A program made the position numbers and the translations under genes. From assembly GCA_945928585.1 (NCBI GenBank), contig CAMENQ010000040.1, positions 1-11,433 of the forward strand: 11,433 nucleotides of DNA, read 5' to 3'. The notes beneath the pieces are model-generated. The model did no database searches, was not told where the DNA came from, and worked only from the letters and a program-made list of their open reading frames with translations. This stretch comes from an uncultured Roseburia sp. (lineage in GTDB: Bacteria > Bacillota > Clostridia > Lachnospirales > Lachnospiraceae). Shown here piece by piece: positions 1 to 7,780 of this stretch (positions are counted from its first letter, which is position 1; every line of letters begins with the position of its first letter).

Positions 1-71
1 AACCCCTCAGCCGTGTACGCTTCCAAAGAAGCCGCTCCCAAGGCTACAGGTATGGGCAGGGCTGAGTGGTT
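1..71. other. GC-rich three-way-junction dyad at window edge (possible structured RNA or terminator)
   Basis: Positions 1-12 pair with 60-71 in 11 of 12 positions (one mismatch, 5 against 67). Inside are a hairpin at 19-23/28-32 with a four-base loop and a second possible arm (37-40 with 53-56, or alternatively 30-33 with 42-45). The segment is clearly richer in G and C than the surrounding AT-rich DNA, as structured RNAs often are in such genomes. It begins 22 bp past the stop codon of the DUF1653 gene, so it could be a terminator-like structure for the icd-DUF1653 transcript, a separate small RNA, or part of a larger element cut off by the window. I see no U-tract inside the window and I do not recognise an RNA family. 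Function is unknown. Confidence 0.4.
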
Positions 72-92
72 CCGTTACTATATTAACAATAC

Positions 93-713
93 TCAGTGCC
101 TGTCAAGTATTTCGTATTTTTCTCTTGTTTTTATACAGTTTAACAAACTTTGATATCTCGTATCAAGATCCCCGTCTTCCACTGTTACATCCATAGATGC
201 TGCAATATCATCAATAAGGCGGTCAGACATTCTCGGTCGCATATGTATAAGAAGATTTCGCTGTTGTTCATAAGTCTCGGCGTCAAGAAAAGCAATCAAA
301 TCACTGCTTACTCCGGATGCCTGTTCAGTAACATCATCAGTATACTGTCCGTTTTCATTTGTATTATTTACAGACTGTCCGGTATTTTCATCCCTGCATA
401 ATTCTACATTTGTAATTATACCTGTATCTATATTCTTATCTGTTTTCTTTTTATCTGCATAAGAATATTGATTTTCAACCTTTTCAAATCTGTATACTGA
501 TTTGGCATCAGGGTATTTTTCCCGGTCAACCAGGCTCATAAACATATCAAGAGGTCTTACGTATATACCGTAATCTCCGTATAATGCCTGATATACAACC
601 ATATCTTCATCTGTTTCACTATGTCTGGCAATAGTTATAATCTGATATAACTTTTCCTTATCCTTAAAATGTCTGTAAAGCTCCTGTGGTTTAGGTATAG
701 GTCTGTCTGCCAT
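93..713 (-). CDS. DUF1653 domain protein with helical C-terminal extension
   Basis: This 206-residue soluble protein has no signal peptide or membrane segment. Residues 4-77 are a clear DUF1653 domain, recognisable from RPIPKPQELYRHFK, LYQIITIARHSET, VVYQALYGDYGIYVRPLDMF and VDREKYPDA. Residues about 85-130 are a polar linker rich in Asn, Asp and Thr. Residues about 134-206 form a second, charged helical region containing FLDAETYEQQ and DRLIDDIAASMDV. Stand-alone DUF1653 proteins are usually much shorter, so the C-terminal part is an added module; from memory this two-part arrangement recurs in Lachnospiraceae. The biochemical role of DUF1653 is not established. The ATG is preceded by GGAGAT with a spacing of about 8. 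The gene starts 22 bp after the icd stop and is probably co-transcribed with it. Confidence 0.85.
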   Translation of the reverse strand: MADRPIPKPQELYRHFKDKEKLYQIITIARHSETDEDMVVYQALYGDYGIYVRPLDMFMSLVDREKYPDAKSVYRFEKVENQYSYADKKKTDKNIDTGIITNVELCRDENTGQSVNNTNENGQYTDDVTEQASGVSSDLIAFLDAETYEQQRNLLIHMRPRMSDRLIDDIAASMDVTVEDGDLDTRYQSLLNCIKTREKYEILDRH

Positions 714-735
714 ATAAATATCTCCATTTCTGTAA

Positions 736-1944
736 TTAAATCAAGGCTTCATATGTTGCTCTGATTGCCTTAATAAAGTCCTCACTGTTAAGAACTGTAG
801 GATTTTCCATAGTAGTTATGATGGCAAGGTCATTTGTCATCTTTCCATCCTCTATCGTCTTAATGCAGGCTCTTTCCATATTGTCGGCAAATGTGCAAAG
901 CTCATTTATTCCATCAAGCTCTCCTCTTTTTCTGAGTGCACCTGTCCATGCAAATATAGTGGCTATAGGGTTTGTAGATGTCTTTTCTCCCTTTAAGTGC
1001 TTATAGTAATGTCTCTGCACTGTACCGTGAGCAGCCTCATACTCGTACTTTCCTTCAGGTGATACAAGAACTGATGTCATCATTGAAAGCGAACCAAACG
1101 CTGTAGCTACCATATCACTCATTACATCTCCGTCATAGTTCTTACATGCCCATATGTAACCGCCCTCTGAACGGATAACTCTTGCCACTGCGTCATCTAT
1201 AAGTGTATAGAAGTACTCTATGCCGGCTTCCTTAAACTTTTCAGCATATTCCTTGTCATATATCTCTTGAAAAATATCCTTAAATGTATGGTCATATTTC
1301 TTTGAGATAGTATCCTTTGATGAGAACCATAAATCCTGCTTTGTTTCAAGTGCAAAATTAAAGCAGCTTCTTGCAAAGCTTTCAATGGATTTATTAATGT
1401 TATGCTGTCCCTGAATAATGCCTGCTCCCTTAAAGTCATGTATAAGTTCTCTTGTTTCTGTACCGTCCTCTGCCGTAAATACAAGCTCAGCCTTTCCTGC
1501 TCCCGGAACCTTCATCTCTGTTGCCTTATATACATCACCATAAGCGTGTCTTGCTATAGTTATAGGTTTCTTCCATGTCTTTACATATGGCTCTATTCCC
1601 TTTACGATAATAGGTGCTCTGAAAACTGTACCGTCAAGTACTGCTCTTATTGTACCATTTGGGCTTTTCCACATTTCCTTTAAATCATACTCTGTCATTC
1701 TGGCTGCATTTGGTGTGATAGTAGCACACTTAACGGCTACTCCGTACTTTTTTGTAGCCTCTGCTGATTCTACTGTTACCTTATCATCCGTCTGATTTCT
1801 ATATTCCAATCCTAAGTCATAATACTCACTCTTTAAATCTACATACGGAAGTATAAGCTCGTCCTTTATCCATTTCCAAAGTATCCTTGTCATTTCATCT
1901 CCGTCCATCTCAACTAACGGTGTAGTCATTTTAATCTTTTCCAT
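736..1944 (-). CDS. icd: NADP-dependent isocitrate dehydrogenase (eukaryotic-like dimeric type)
   Basis: The 402-residue cytosolic enzyme oxidatively decarboxylates isocitrate to 2-oxoglutarate with reduction of NADP, probably feeding glutamate synthesis in an anaerobe. It resembles human IDH1/IDH2 far more than E. coli Icd. Visible landmarks are [10 protein letters not shown] with R100, R109 in GTVFRAP, R132 and Y139 in ARHAYGDVY (the IDH1 R132 motif), K210 in SSKDT, D250 in LIDD, and D271, D273 and D277 in NYDGDVMSD (metal binding). H306 to H312 (HGTVQRH) carries the Arg-His pair typical of NADP preference. Length is normal for the family. I chose the ATG at 1944 because GGAGG lies 10 bases upstream (1955-1959). 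An in-frame ATG at 1995 would fall at or upstream of the likely transcription start and lacks a ribosome-binding site. DUF1653 follows 22 bp downstream. Confidence 0.96.
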   Translation of the reverse strand: MEKIKMTTPLVEMDGDEMTRILWKWIKDELILPYVDLKSEYYDLGLEYRNQTDDKVTVESAEATKKYGVAVKCATITPNAARMTEYDLKEMWKSPNGTIRAVLDGTVFRAPIIVKGIEPYVKTWKKPITIARHAYGDVYKATEMKVPGAGKAELVFTAEDGTETRELIHDFKGAGIIQGQHNINKSIESFARSCFNFALETKQDLWFSSKDTISKKYDHTFKDIFQEIYDKEYAEKFKEAGIEYFYTLIDDAVARVIRSEGGYIWACKNYDGDVMSDMVATAFGSLSMMTSVLVSPEGKYEYEAAHGTVQRHYYKHLKGEKTSTNPIATIFAWTGALRKRGELDGINELCTFADNMERACIKTIEDGKMTNDLAIITTMENPTVLNSEDFIKAIRATYEALI

Positions 1945-1995
1945 AATAAGTAATCCTCCGTTTGTTCTTAATATTCTGTATTTATAACACTTCAA

Positions 1996-2024
1996 AGTAT
2001 AACACGCTCTCTTTTTAATTTCAA
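1996..2024 (-). promoter_or_regulatory. Sigma-A-type promoter of icd
   Basis: Read on the minus strand, TTGAAA (2019-2024) is followed by a 17-bp spacer (2002-2018) and TATACT (1996-2001). Transcription would start near 1988-1990, giving a leader of about 45 nt with the GGAGG site close to the ATG at 1944. The hexamers and spacing are near consensus. The promoter lies just outside the large foldback, which ends at 2055, so the foldback is not part of the icd mRNA if this promoter is used. Confidence 0.75.
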
Positions 2025-2054
2025 CACAAAAGTATACATCTCTATCCTGCTTCG

Positions 2055-2398
2055 TAACAGTTCAGCCACGACGATACCTGAAACCTCAAAACGGGCTTCT
2101 ATGGTGCCGTACACGACCAAGGTGGTTGTATATTACGTGCACAAGCATTGAGGAGGCAATTAGAAATTTATTGATGTGCTGCAGCTATCTTCTTAGCAGA
2201 GGCCGTCTGTTTGAGGAAGTGGCTGAGAATTCAGACACTTCCGAGTTACGGCCGTCGCTTAGAATATAGCTGCAGAGCATCAATAAAATTTCTTATTGTC
2301 TCCGAAGCTTGTGCACATAATATACAACCACCTTGGTCGTGTACGGCACCATAGAAGCCCGTTTTGAGGTTTCAGGTATCATCGTGGCTGAATTGTTA
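2055..2398. repeat. Large near-perfect foldback (inverted repeat, about 344 bp)
   Basis: Positions 2055-2146 pair with 2307-2398 over 92 bp with only three mismatches (2060/2393, 2072/2381, 2136/2317). All three are transitions that become G-U pairs on one strand's RNA or the other. The centre continues as an imperfect stem with nested pairings: 2179-2188 with 2266-2275, 2201-2206 with 2248-2253, 2215-2221 with 2236-2242, and CTGA 2223-2226 with TCAG 2231-2234 around a GAAT loop. It fills most of the 470-bp gap between the P-type ATPase stop (2415) and the icd promoter. I see no gene in it. The ends read TAACA and TGTTA, compatible with a TA-flanked, MITE-like insertion. It could also act as a structured RNA or a very strong terminator for the ATPase transcript. 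No T-run follows it on the minus strand; a short one (about 2401-2405) follows on the plus strand. Confidence 0.9.
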
Positions 2399-2414
2399 TA
2401 TTTTTCACCTAATA

Positions 2415-5207
2415 TCAGAAGGTTATTCGCAGTTTTTTAATATATCGTATCTGACACTTTTCACCATCTACCAGAGCTTCATGCTCCTTAGTGGTTATGT
2501 CTACATTTATTAATTCTTCGCTGTAATCAGTTTCAACCTTTATAAGCTTGTTCTTTCGACCAAGCTTATTTTTCTTTATAAAATATCTTGCTGCACTTGC
2601 TGCCAATGCTTTATCTTCATCACGGTCAGCAGTTTCTACCCTTAAGTCTCCACCATTTATCGGCTTTCCTATATAAGCCACCTTATCTGCTCCCAGTACC
2701 TTTAAGCCCTTCATCTGTGATGCTACATCATAATAATCTTTTCTGTCCACATCGTCCTCAACAACTATTATTTTTGATTTTTCCGAATACATCAGATATA
2801 TGTTATATATATTAGGCATACTTCCAAGAAGCTTTCCTACAATAACACTGTATACTGCATAAAGCATAACACTGGTCACAATAAGTGCTGCCATAAATAT
2901 AATTTCAATCAATGTAAGTCTTGATAATCCCAGTATTCCCTTAAAAAACAACACTCCTACTGCAAATAAGCCTATAAGAACACCACACATTAATCTTCTT
3001 AAATTATTAAACGGCTTACAGCATTTAAATAATTGAAGAAGTGCCGCTATGGCAAGACCATACAGGCTTAGTGTTGAAATGTCTGTCTTTCCGCCTCCGA
3101 ATATAGAGGCATATATCTGCACCAAGACTATATTTGTTATAACTAAGAGGGCTCCGGGGATAGCCATTTTTAATACATTAATAAGGAATTTTCCTTTTAC
3201 CCTGTTCATATTCGGCTCAAGTGCCAGTATAAATGACGGCATTCCTATGGCTAACGCTCCAATAAATGTAAGCTGAATTGGTATGAAAGGATATGCCATA
3301 GGCAGTATAACAAACAATATAGCTATAATGGTAGAATAAATGGTTTTTGTAAGATACAGGGATGCTGACCTTTGGAGATTGTTTATTGTCTGTCGTCCCT
3401 CAGCCACTATGGATGGCATTGATGCAAAGTTTGAATCAAGAAGTACTAACTGGGATACATTTCTTGCCGCATCACTTCCTGACTGCATTGCTATACTACA
3501 GTCTGCCTCACGAAGTGCCATTACATCATTTACTCCGTCTCCCGTCATGGCAACTGTATGCCCCTGCTCCTTTAGTGACTTTATGAGCACAAGTTTCTGA
3601 TTTGGTGTAACCCTGCCAAATACCGTATATTTTTCAGATGCTTCTTTTATATCATCCTCTGTTTCCAGTAGTGTTGCATCTATGTATTTATCCGCATTTA
3701 ATACTCCTGCTTTTCCTGCAACATATGAAACCGTCTTTGGATTATCACCAGAAATCACCTTTATATTTACGCCCTGATTTATAAAGTATCTGAAAGTTTC
3801 AGGTGCCTCACTTCTTATAGTGTCGCTTAAAAGAATAATGCCAATGACCTTAAGGTCCTTAGGAAGCATTTTATTTTCTGAGTGATTTGATGAATGTGCA
3901 AAAACCAACACTCTTAATCCTTTTTCAGAATATCCGTCTACAAGCGTTTTTACTGTTTTATCCGGCTGCTCAAACATAAATTCAAGGGCTCCCAGTACAT
4001 AACATCCATCCTCTAAGAAATCTACCATACTCCATTTTTTATCTGATGAGAAGCTTATTGCTTCTTTTATTTTCTTGCCGCACTGATACATGCCTTCCCT
4101 GCTTAAAACTGAACTCTCCTCTACATATGCTTTTAAGGCATTGTAGGTTGGATTATTATCATTTAGAGATACTACAAAATCTGCTATTGCTGTTTCAAAT
4201 CTTTCTGATGAATTGTTATATCCGCTATTTTCAATATATTCTTTATCATACTTCTTTATATCGTATTCATCAATGTCAACAAAGCCCTCCACTGACATGG
4301 TGCCTTCTGTGATAGTTCCTGTCTTATCAAGACATAATGTATCTACTCTTGCAAGTGTTTCTATACAGTATAATTCCTGAACAAGTGTATTTTTTCTTCC
4401 AAGCTTTACTACGCTTACTGCAAGCACCATACTTGTAAGCAGTACCAGACCTGACGGAATCATTCCAAGAACTCCTGCCACAGCACCTACAACAGCCTCA
4501 TTATAGGTTTGTGTCTTTATCTGGTTTAAAAACAAAAGACAGCCTATAGGAACTATAAATATACTTACAAACTTTATTATTGCTTTAATTGACCTCATTA
4601 TCTCTGAGTTTGGTCTTTTAAGCTTTTTTGCCTGACTTGTAATGGTATTTACATAATTTTCCTTTCCTACGTGTATTGCCTCAGTAACTATATTTCCTGA
4701 AATAAGATAACTTCCCGAAAGCACTTCATCTCCCTTTGTCTTATATACAGGATCACTTTCACCCGTAAGAAGGCTTTCATTTACTTCGCACTCTCCTTCA
4801 AGAATACAGCCGTCCACACATACCTGATTTCCGCTTCTTAAAACTATATAATCTCCAAGTACTACATCTTCCACCTCTATCTTTTTTTCCTCACCATCTC
4901 TTATAACAACGGCATGTGGTGCCGAAAGAAGCGAAAGCTTATCTATTATTTTTTTTGAACGTACTTCCTGCACTATTCCTATTAAGCCATTCCAAAATAC
5001 CACTCCCAGAAAAAGCATATTTTTGTAGGAATGAACAAGTAAAAGACAAAGTGCAAGGCATAAATTTACAAAATTAAATAATGTAAACAGATTTGTAAAT
5101 ATTATCTGACCTATAGACTTTGTCTTTACTGAAAAATTTCCATTTACCAAGCCTTTTTTCTGCTGTTCCTTTACCTGATTTTCAGTTAATCCTCTTAAAT
5201 CTCTCAT
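2415..5207 (-). CDS. P-type cation-transporting ATPase (HAD-IC family, CtpE/CaxP-like) with C-terminal cytosolic extension
   Basis: This 930-residue membrane pump uses ATP to move a cation. Landmarks in order are the actuator motif TGES (148-151), the M4 motif IPSGL (250-254), the phosphorylated Asp in DKTGT (D294), a nucleotide-binding domain with FSSDKKWS (386-393) and LGALEF (405-410), GDNPKT (487-492), and the hinge TGDGVND (555-561). About ten membrane segments are visible: two before the actuator, two around 209-268, and six between about 617 and 790. Residues about 806-930 are a hydrophilic extension beyond the last helix. M4 has Ser where calcium pumps have Glu (PEGL), and M6 reads GMPSFILALEPN. 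The substrate therefore cannot be assigned; calcium or magnesium are possible. The start has only a weak ribosome-binding site (GGGTAGA). The gene begins 75 bp after the pilT stop with no convincing promoter between, so co-transcription is possible. Confidence 0.93.
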   Translation of the reverse strand: MRDLRGLTENQVKEQQKKGLVNGNFSVKTKSIGQIIFTNLFTLFNFVNLCLALCLLLVHSYKNMLFLGVVFWNGLIGIVQEVRSKKIIDKLSLLSAPHAVVIRDGEEKKIEVEDVVLGDYIVLRSGNQVCVDGCILEGECEVNESLLTGESDPVYKTKGDEVLSGSYLISGNIVTEAIHVGKENYVNTITSQAKKLKRPNSEIMRSIKAIIKFVSIFIVPIGCLLFLNQIKTQTYNEAVVGAVAGVLGMIPSGLVLLTSMVLAVSVVKLGRKNTLVQELYCIETLARVDTLCLDKTGTITEGTMSVEGFVDIDEYDIKKYDKEYIENSGYNNSSERFETAIADFVVSLNDNNPTYNALKAYVEESSVLSREGMYQCGKKIKEAISFSSDKKWSMVDFLEDGCYVLGALEFMFEQPDKTVKTLVDGYSEKGLRVLVFAHSSNHSENKMLPKDLKVIGIILLSDTIRSEAPETFRYFINQGVNIKVISGDNPKTVSYVAGKAGVLNADKYIDATLLETEDDIKEASEKYTVFGRVTPNQKLVLIKSLKEQGHTVAMTGDGVNDVMALREADCSIAMQSGSDAARNVSQLVLLDSNFASMPSIVAEGRQTINNLQRSASLYLTKTIYSTIIAILFVILPMAYPFIPIQLTFIGALAIGMPSFILALEPNMNRVKGKFLINVLKMAIPGALLVITNIVLVQIYASIFGGGKTDISTLSLYGLAIAALLQLFKCCKPFNNLRRLMCGVLIGLFAVGVLFFKGILGLSRLTLIEIIFMAALIVTSVMLYAVYSVIVGKLLGSMPNIYNIYLMYSEKSKIIVVEDDVDRKDYYDVASQMKGLKVLGADKVAYIGKPINGGDLRVETADRDEDKALAASAARYFIKKNKLGRKNKLIKVETDYSEELINVDITTKEHEALVDGEKCQIRYIKKLRITF

Positions 5208-5282
5208 TTTTCTACCCGCGTTTCTTTTTTTAATCCCTAAAGCGACAATGTAAAATGATACAAAGCGCTACTGCCATGCATT

Positions 5283-6344
5283 TTATATTTTCTTTGACAT
5301 CAAGTCACTGTTTGTGCTGTACATAATTGCCGTTTCCCTTGATATTCTGCCTTCCTTAAACAGACGTAAAAGCTCGCCATCCATAGTTCGCATGCCCTCA
5401 GACTGACCTGAATAAATAACATTATCCATCTGGAATACTTTTGATTCCCTTATCATATTTCTTATGGCACTGTTTACTATCATTATCTCAAATGCAGGAA
5501 TAAGCTCCCCGTTTATTCCCGGTACAAGCTGCTGTGACACAACTGCCTGCAGCACCATTGACAGCTGGACTCTCACCTGCTGCTGCTGATTTGCAGGAAA
5601 TACATCAATTATTCTGTCTATGGTTTTGGCAGCACCTACCGTATGGAGTGTGGAGAATACAAGCTGACCTGTCTCTGCTGCTGTAATAACGGTACTTATA
5701 GTATCATAGTCCCTCATTTCCCCCATAAGAATAACATCCGGCGACTGCCTTAATGCTGCCCTTAAAGCCGTCCCATAATCGAGGGTATCATTATCTACCT
5801 CTCTCTGGCTTACAATGCTCTTTTTATGTCTGTGCATAAACTCTATAGGATCCTCTATGGTAATAATGTGCTTTTTCTGATGTTCATTTATTTCATCAAT
5901 AATACAGGCAAGTGTAGTGGATTTTCCGCTTCCCGTAGGCCCTGTCACAAGTACAAGTCCTTTTGAAAAATTTGATAAACCTATAACTGTATCGGGAATT
6001 TCCAGTTCTCTGTAATCAGGCAGTTCAAATTTTACGACTCTAAGCACCGCCGCATAAGAACCTCTCTGCTTATACGCATTACATCTGAAACGTCCAAGAC
6101 CGCTTACGGCAAAAGAAAAGTCAGCATCACCTGTTCTCTCAAGTTCCTCCAGTTTCTTGTTGCCATATATGGCATATATTTCGCCTACTATTCTTAAGGT
6201 TTCCCCTGGCGAAAGCCTTTCCTCTGACTCGTTTATAATCTCACCGTTTATCTTATATGCCAAAGGACAGCCTGCCACAATATACACATCAGAAGCATTT
6301 TTCTCAAGTGCCATTGCCAATATATCCATTGCCTTCATATCCAT
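5283..6344 (-). CDS. pilT: PilT-type twitching/retraction ATPase
   Basis: This 353-residue cytosolic hexameric ATPase belongs to the type IV pilus/type II secretion family. An N-terminal PAS-like domain (about 1-100) begins MDILAMALEKNASDVYI. The RecA-like core shows the Walker A GPTGSGKS (135-142), the Asp box IEDPIEF (163-169), an atypical Walker B with Glu in VILMGEMRD (204-212) and the His box STLHTVGA (231-238). AIRNMIRE (293-300) matches the PilT-specific AIRNLIRE signature, followed by the usual GMRTMDGELLRLFKEGRIS. That signature argues for PilT rather than PilB/GspE. Length is normal. PilT normally powers pilus retraction by acting on the PilC platform, which is encoded four genes upstream here. 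It is the last gene of the pilus-like block, 39 bp after the previous stop. The ribosome-binding site (AGGCAGGG) is modest. Confidence 0.95.
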   Translation of the reverse strand: MDMKAMDILAMALEKNASDVYIVAGCPLAYKINGEIINESEERLSPGETLRIVGEIYAIYGNKKLEELERTGDADFSFAVSGLGRFRCNAYKQRGSYAAVLRVVKFELPDYRELEIPDTVIGLSNFSKGLVLVTGPTGSGKSTTLACIIDEINEHQKKHIITIEDPIEFMHRHKKSIVSQREVDNDTLDYGTALRAALRQSPDVILMGEMRDYDTISTVITAAETGQLVFSTLHTVGAAKTIDRIIDVFPANQQQQVRVQLSMVLQAVVSQQLVPGINGELIPAFEIMIVNSAIRNMIRESKVFQMDNVIYSGQSEGMRTMDGELLRLFKEGRISRETAIMYSTNSDLMSKKI

Positions 6345-6367
6345 ATTAATTGCCCTGCCTTTCAGTA

Positions 6368-6376
6368 ATTATAACA
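6368..6376 (-). promoter_or_regulatory. Possible internal extended -10 promoter before pilT
   Basis: The gap between the 144-residue pilin-like gene and pilT contains TG-N-TATAAT on the minus strand (TATAAT at 6368-6373, TG at 6375-6376). A perfect extended -10 can work without a -35 box, and none is visible at the right spacing. It would give a leader of only about 17 nt. This would let pilT, and perhaps the P-type ATPase, be expressed separately from the operon promoter. Confidence 0.3.
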
Positions 6377-6383
6377 TTCTGCA

Positions 6384-6818
6384 TTATTCTGATTTTACTG
6401 CGTAGTTCTCTATACTGTAGCCTTCATCAGTATTTTCATCGTTAATCTTTAAAACCGCACAAAGACTGCGGCTGCCGCTTATGCTTTCCTTTATCGTAAC
6501 TGTATTGTTTTCCTGATTATAAGCGTTTTCACCGCAACTTTCATTTATGGCATTTTTTACAGCCTCATAATACGAATCACCGCTTAATCCTTCCTGTCTC
6601 ACCTGTAAAATAATGCCGTCAATACTGCATATTTTTTCATTTATAATGCCTTCTGCCTTATAATAATCTGATATACTGTCAGCATTTTTAACGGAAAGCT
6701 TCATATCTGCATTTGCAGATGAAAAAGACAGTACACCAAAGGCTGTAAGACACAGAACAACAAATATCATCATAATGGAGGTAATTCCGGTACTTACTTT
6801 AAATTCATATTTTTTCAT
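6384..6818 (-). CDS. Small pilin-like membrane protein, possible minor pseudopilin
   Basis: The 144-residue protein has a short positively charged N-terminus, one hydrophobic helix at about 12-34 and a polar exported domain of about 105 residues with two Cys (in EKICSID and NESCGEN) plus one near the end (SRSLCAVL). The segment STG-ITSIMMIFV resembles a prepilin cleavage site (Gly at -1), but position +5 is Met instead of Glu. Lack of Glu5 is known in tip pseudopilins such as GspK, so a tip or minor-pilin role is possible. The region EGLSGDSYYEAVKNAI looks like part of a globular domain, but I recognise no named family. Its ATG overlaps the stop of the preceding gene (ATGA, 6815-6818), and GGAGG lies about 7 bases upstream, so the two genes are translationally coupled. 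Confidence 0.75.
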   Translation of the reverse strand: MKKYEFKVSTGITSIMMIFVVLCLTAFGVLSFSSANADMKLSVKNADSISDYYKAEGIINEKICSIDGIILQVRQEGLSGDSYYEAVKNAINESCGENAYNQENNTVTIKESISGSRSLCAVLKINDENTDEGYSIENYAVKSE

Positions 6819-7270
6819 TGCTGTACCTCCCCTGCATATATTTTAGTTTCAATAGTGTTTATATTTTTTTCTGACGTATCGAAGGAAACTGTAACAGTGT
6901 AAAGCTTTCCCTGTTTATACTCCTCTGTTTTTATAATAACTTTTCCCAAAATGTATGCATCATCTGATGATACTTCATTAAACTTCTTGTCAAAATACTG
7001 ATAATATAAGCCTGTATTCTCTTTAATATATCCGGCTTTTTCCGTCATATATGTATCTGCACTGCTTATGCCATTATGCTTTAAACATGGCTTCAGCTCT
7101 TCAATAAGTGTCTGTGACATTAGATTTCCATCTGTAATGCTAATGCTGTCATTGCTTTTTTTGTTTGCCTCTACAAAAAGCTGCACTGTAATGACTGCAG
7201 ATATGGTAAAAAACAGAATAACTATAATAAATTCCGTAAGAAAAGCTCTTGTTTTTTCCAATCTATTCAT
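6815..7270 (-). CDS. Small pilin-like membrane protein
   Basis: The 151-residue protein has one N-terminal hydrophobic helix (about 13-33) followed by an exported domain with a likely beta-rich end (KVIIKTEEYKQGKLYTVTVSFDT). The N-terminus reads KTR-AFLTEFIIVILFF. If cleavage fell after Arg9, Glu would sit at +5 as in a type IV pilin, but the conserved Gly at -1 is missing, so processing is uncertain. The layout resembles PilV/PilX-like minor pilins; no named family is clear. AGGAGG lies 6 bases before the ATG. The gene begins 11 bp after the DUF4860 stop and overlaps the next gene by 4 bp. Confidence 0.75.
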   Translation of the reverse strand: MNRLEKTRAFLTEFIIVILFFTISAVITVQLFVEANKKSNDSISITDGNLMSQTLIEELKPCLKHNGISSADTYMTEKAGYIKENTGLYYQYFDKKFNEVSSDDAYILGKVIIKTEEYKQGKLYTVTVSFDTSEKNINTIETKIYAGEVQQ

Positions 7271-7281
7271 GCCTTACCTCC

Positions 7282-7764
7282 TTACCTTATGTTATTTCCA
7301 AGGTAAATGCTCATTTTGCTTTCTTTACCATTTTTATCAAAAACACTAACATTTAACAGTTGATTAGTCTCGTCTATCTCAAACTCCACACCATCTGTAT
7401 CAAGCAATACATCTCCGTATTTCAGTTCAAACTCATCTCCCGAATCAACCGTCATTTCCATCAGCTTTGAATCATATTCATAAACCCATGTGTCAAGGGA
7501 ATAATCTTCGTACTCATGTCTTAATACAAGCACCTGTTCCCCATCTTTCTCCATAAGAAAAACATTTTCATTTCCATCTGTCTCCCTTACTTTATTGGAT
7601 ATATAAGACAGAGTGGTTCTTGTCTGTTCGTTTATTTCCTTGTTTTCTGCTATTCTGCCATACACACCTGAACCTATGAATATAATCAGTACTGACAATA
7701 TGGCAAAAACAGCAAAAAGTGCAAACATAAACAATACATCTATGGAATGTTTTTTTCTTCCCAC
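7282..7764 (-). CDS. DUF4860 domain membrane protein, pilin-like
   Basis: This is a 160-residue protein when started at the GTG at 7764. An in-frame ATG at 7788 would overlap the preceding gene by 8 bp and has no ribosome-binding site, whereas AGGAGG at 7773-7778 sits 8 bases before the GTG. The GTG start gives MGRKKHSIDVLFMFALF, which is how DUF4860 proteins characteristically begin. One hydrophobic helix spans about 9-35. The rest is an exported domain with a run of beta-strand-like segments (VLVLRHEYEDYSLDTWVYEY, FELKYGDVLLDTDGVEFEI, NQLLNVSVFDKNGKES). DUF4860 has no established function; its place here among PilC, PilT and other single-helix proteins supports a pilus-like component. There is no G-FxxxE cleavage site; Asp occupies the third position after His. 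Confidence 0.8.
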   Translation of the reverse strand: MGRKKHSIDVLFMFALFAVFAILSVLIIFIGSGVYGRIAENKEINEQTRTTLSYISNKVRETDGNENVFLMEKDGEQVLVLRHEYEDYSLDTWVYEYDSKLMEMTVDSGDEFELKYGDVLLDTDGVEFEIDETNQLLNVSVFDKNGKESKMSIYLGNNIR

Positions 7765-7772
7765 TTTCCATA

Positions 7773-7778
7773 CCTCCT
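7773..7778 (-). promoter_or_regulatory. Ribosome-binding site that sets the GTG start of the DUF4860 gene
   Basis: AGGAGG on the minus strand lies 8 bases upstream of GTG 7764-7762. An ATG closer to it (GGTATGG) is out of frame, and the in-frame ATG at 7788 lies upstream of the site, so the GTG is the best start. Confidence 0.7.
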
Positions 7779-7780
7779 GA

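Noticed and set aside
30..60. Resemblance to the twister ribozyme core (AAGCC-NN-UCCCAAG followed by a GGG-rich strand)
   Set aside because: The UAA cleavage loop expected after the first stem is absent, and the stem around UCCCAAG does not fall in the right register.
1..153. Plus-strand open frame of 50 codons from the window edge to a TGA
   Set aside because: It would overlap the DUF1653 gene by about 60 bp on the opposite strand, matches no protein I know, and its first 71 bases are better explained by the symmetrical dyad.
1945..1995. N-terminal extension of isocitrate dehydrogenase to the ATG at 1995
   Set aside because: It lies at the promoter -10 region, has no ribosome-binding site, and adds residues not seen in the family; GGAGG points to the ATG at 1944.
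2055..2398. Foldback as a simple rho-independent terminator or CRISPR/retron element
   Set aside because: The stem is far too long and lacks a U-tract on the minus strand; there are no spaced direct repeats, and no reverse transcriptase or cas gene is nearby.
5208..5282. Possible promoter or terminator between pilT and the P-type ATPase
   Set aside because: Short direct repeats (AAAGCG) are present, but I found neither a convincing -35/-10 pair nor a stable hairpin with a U-tract.
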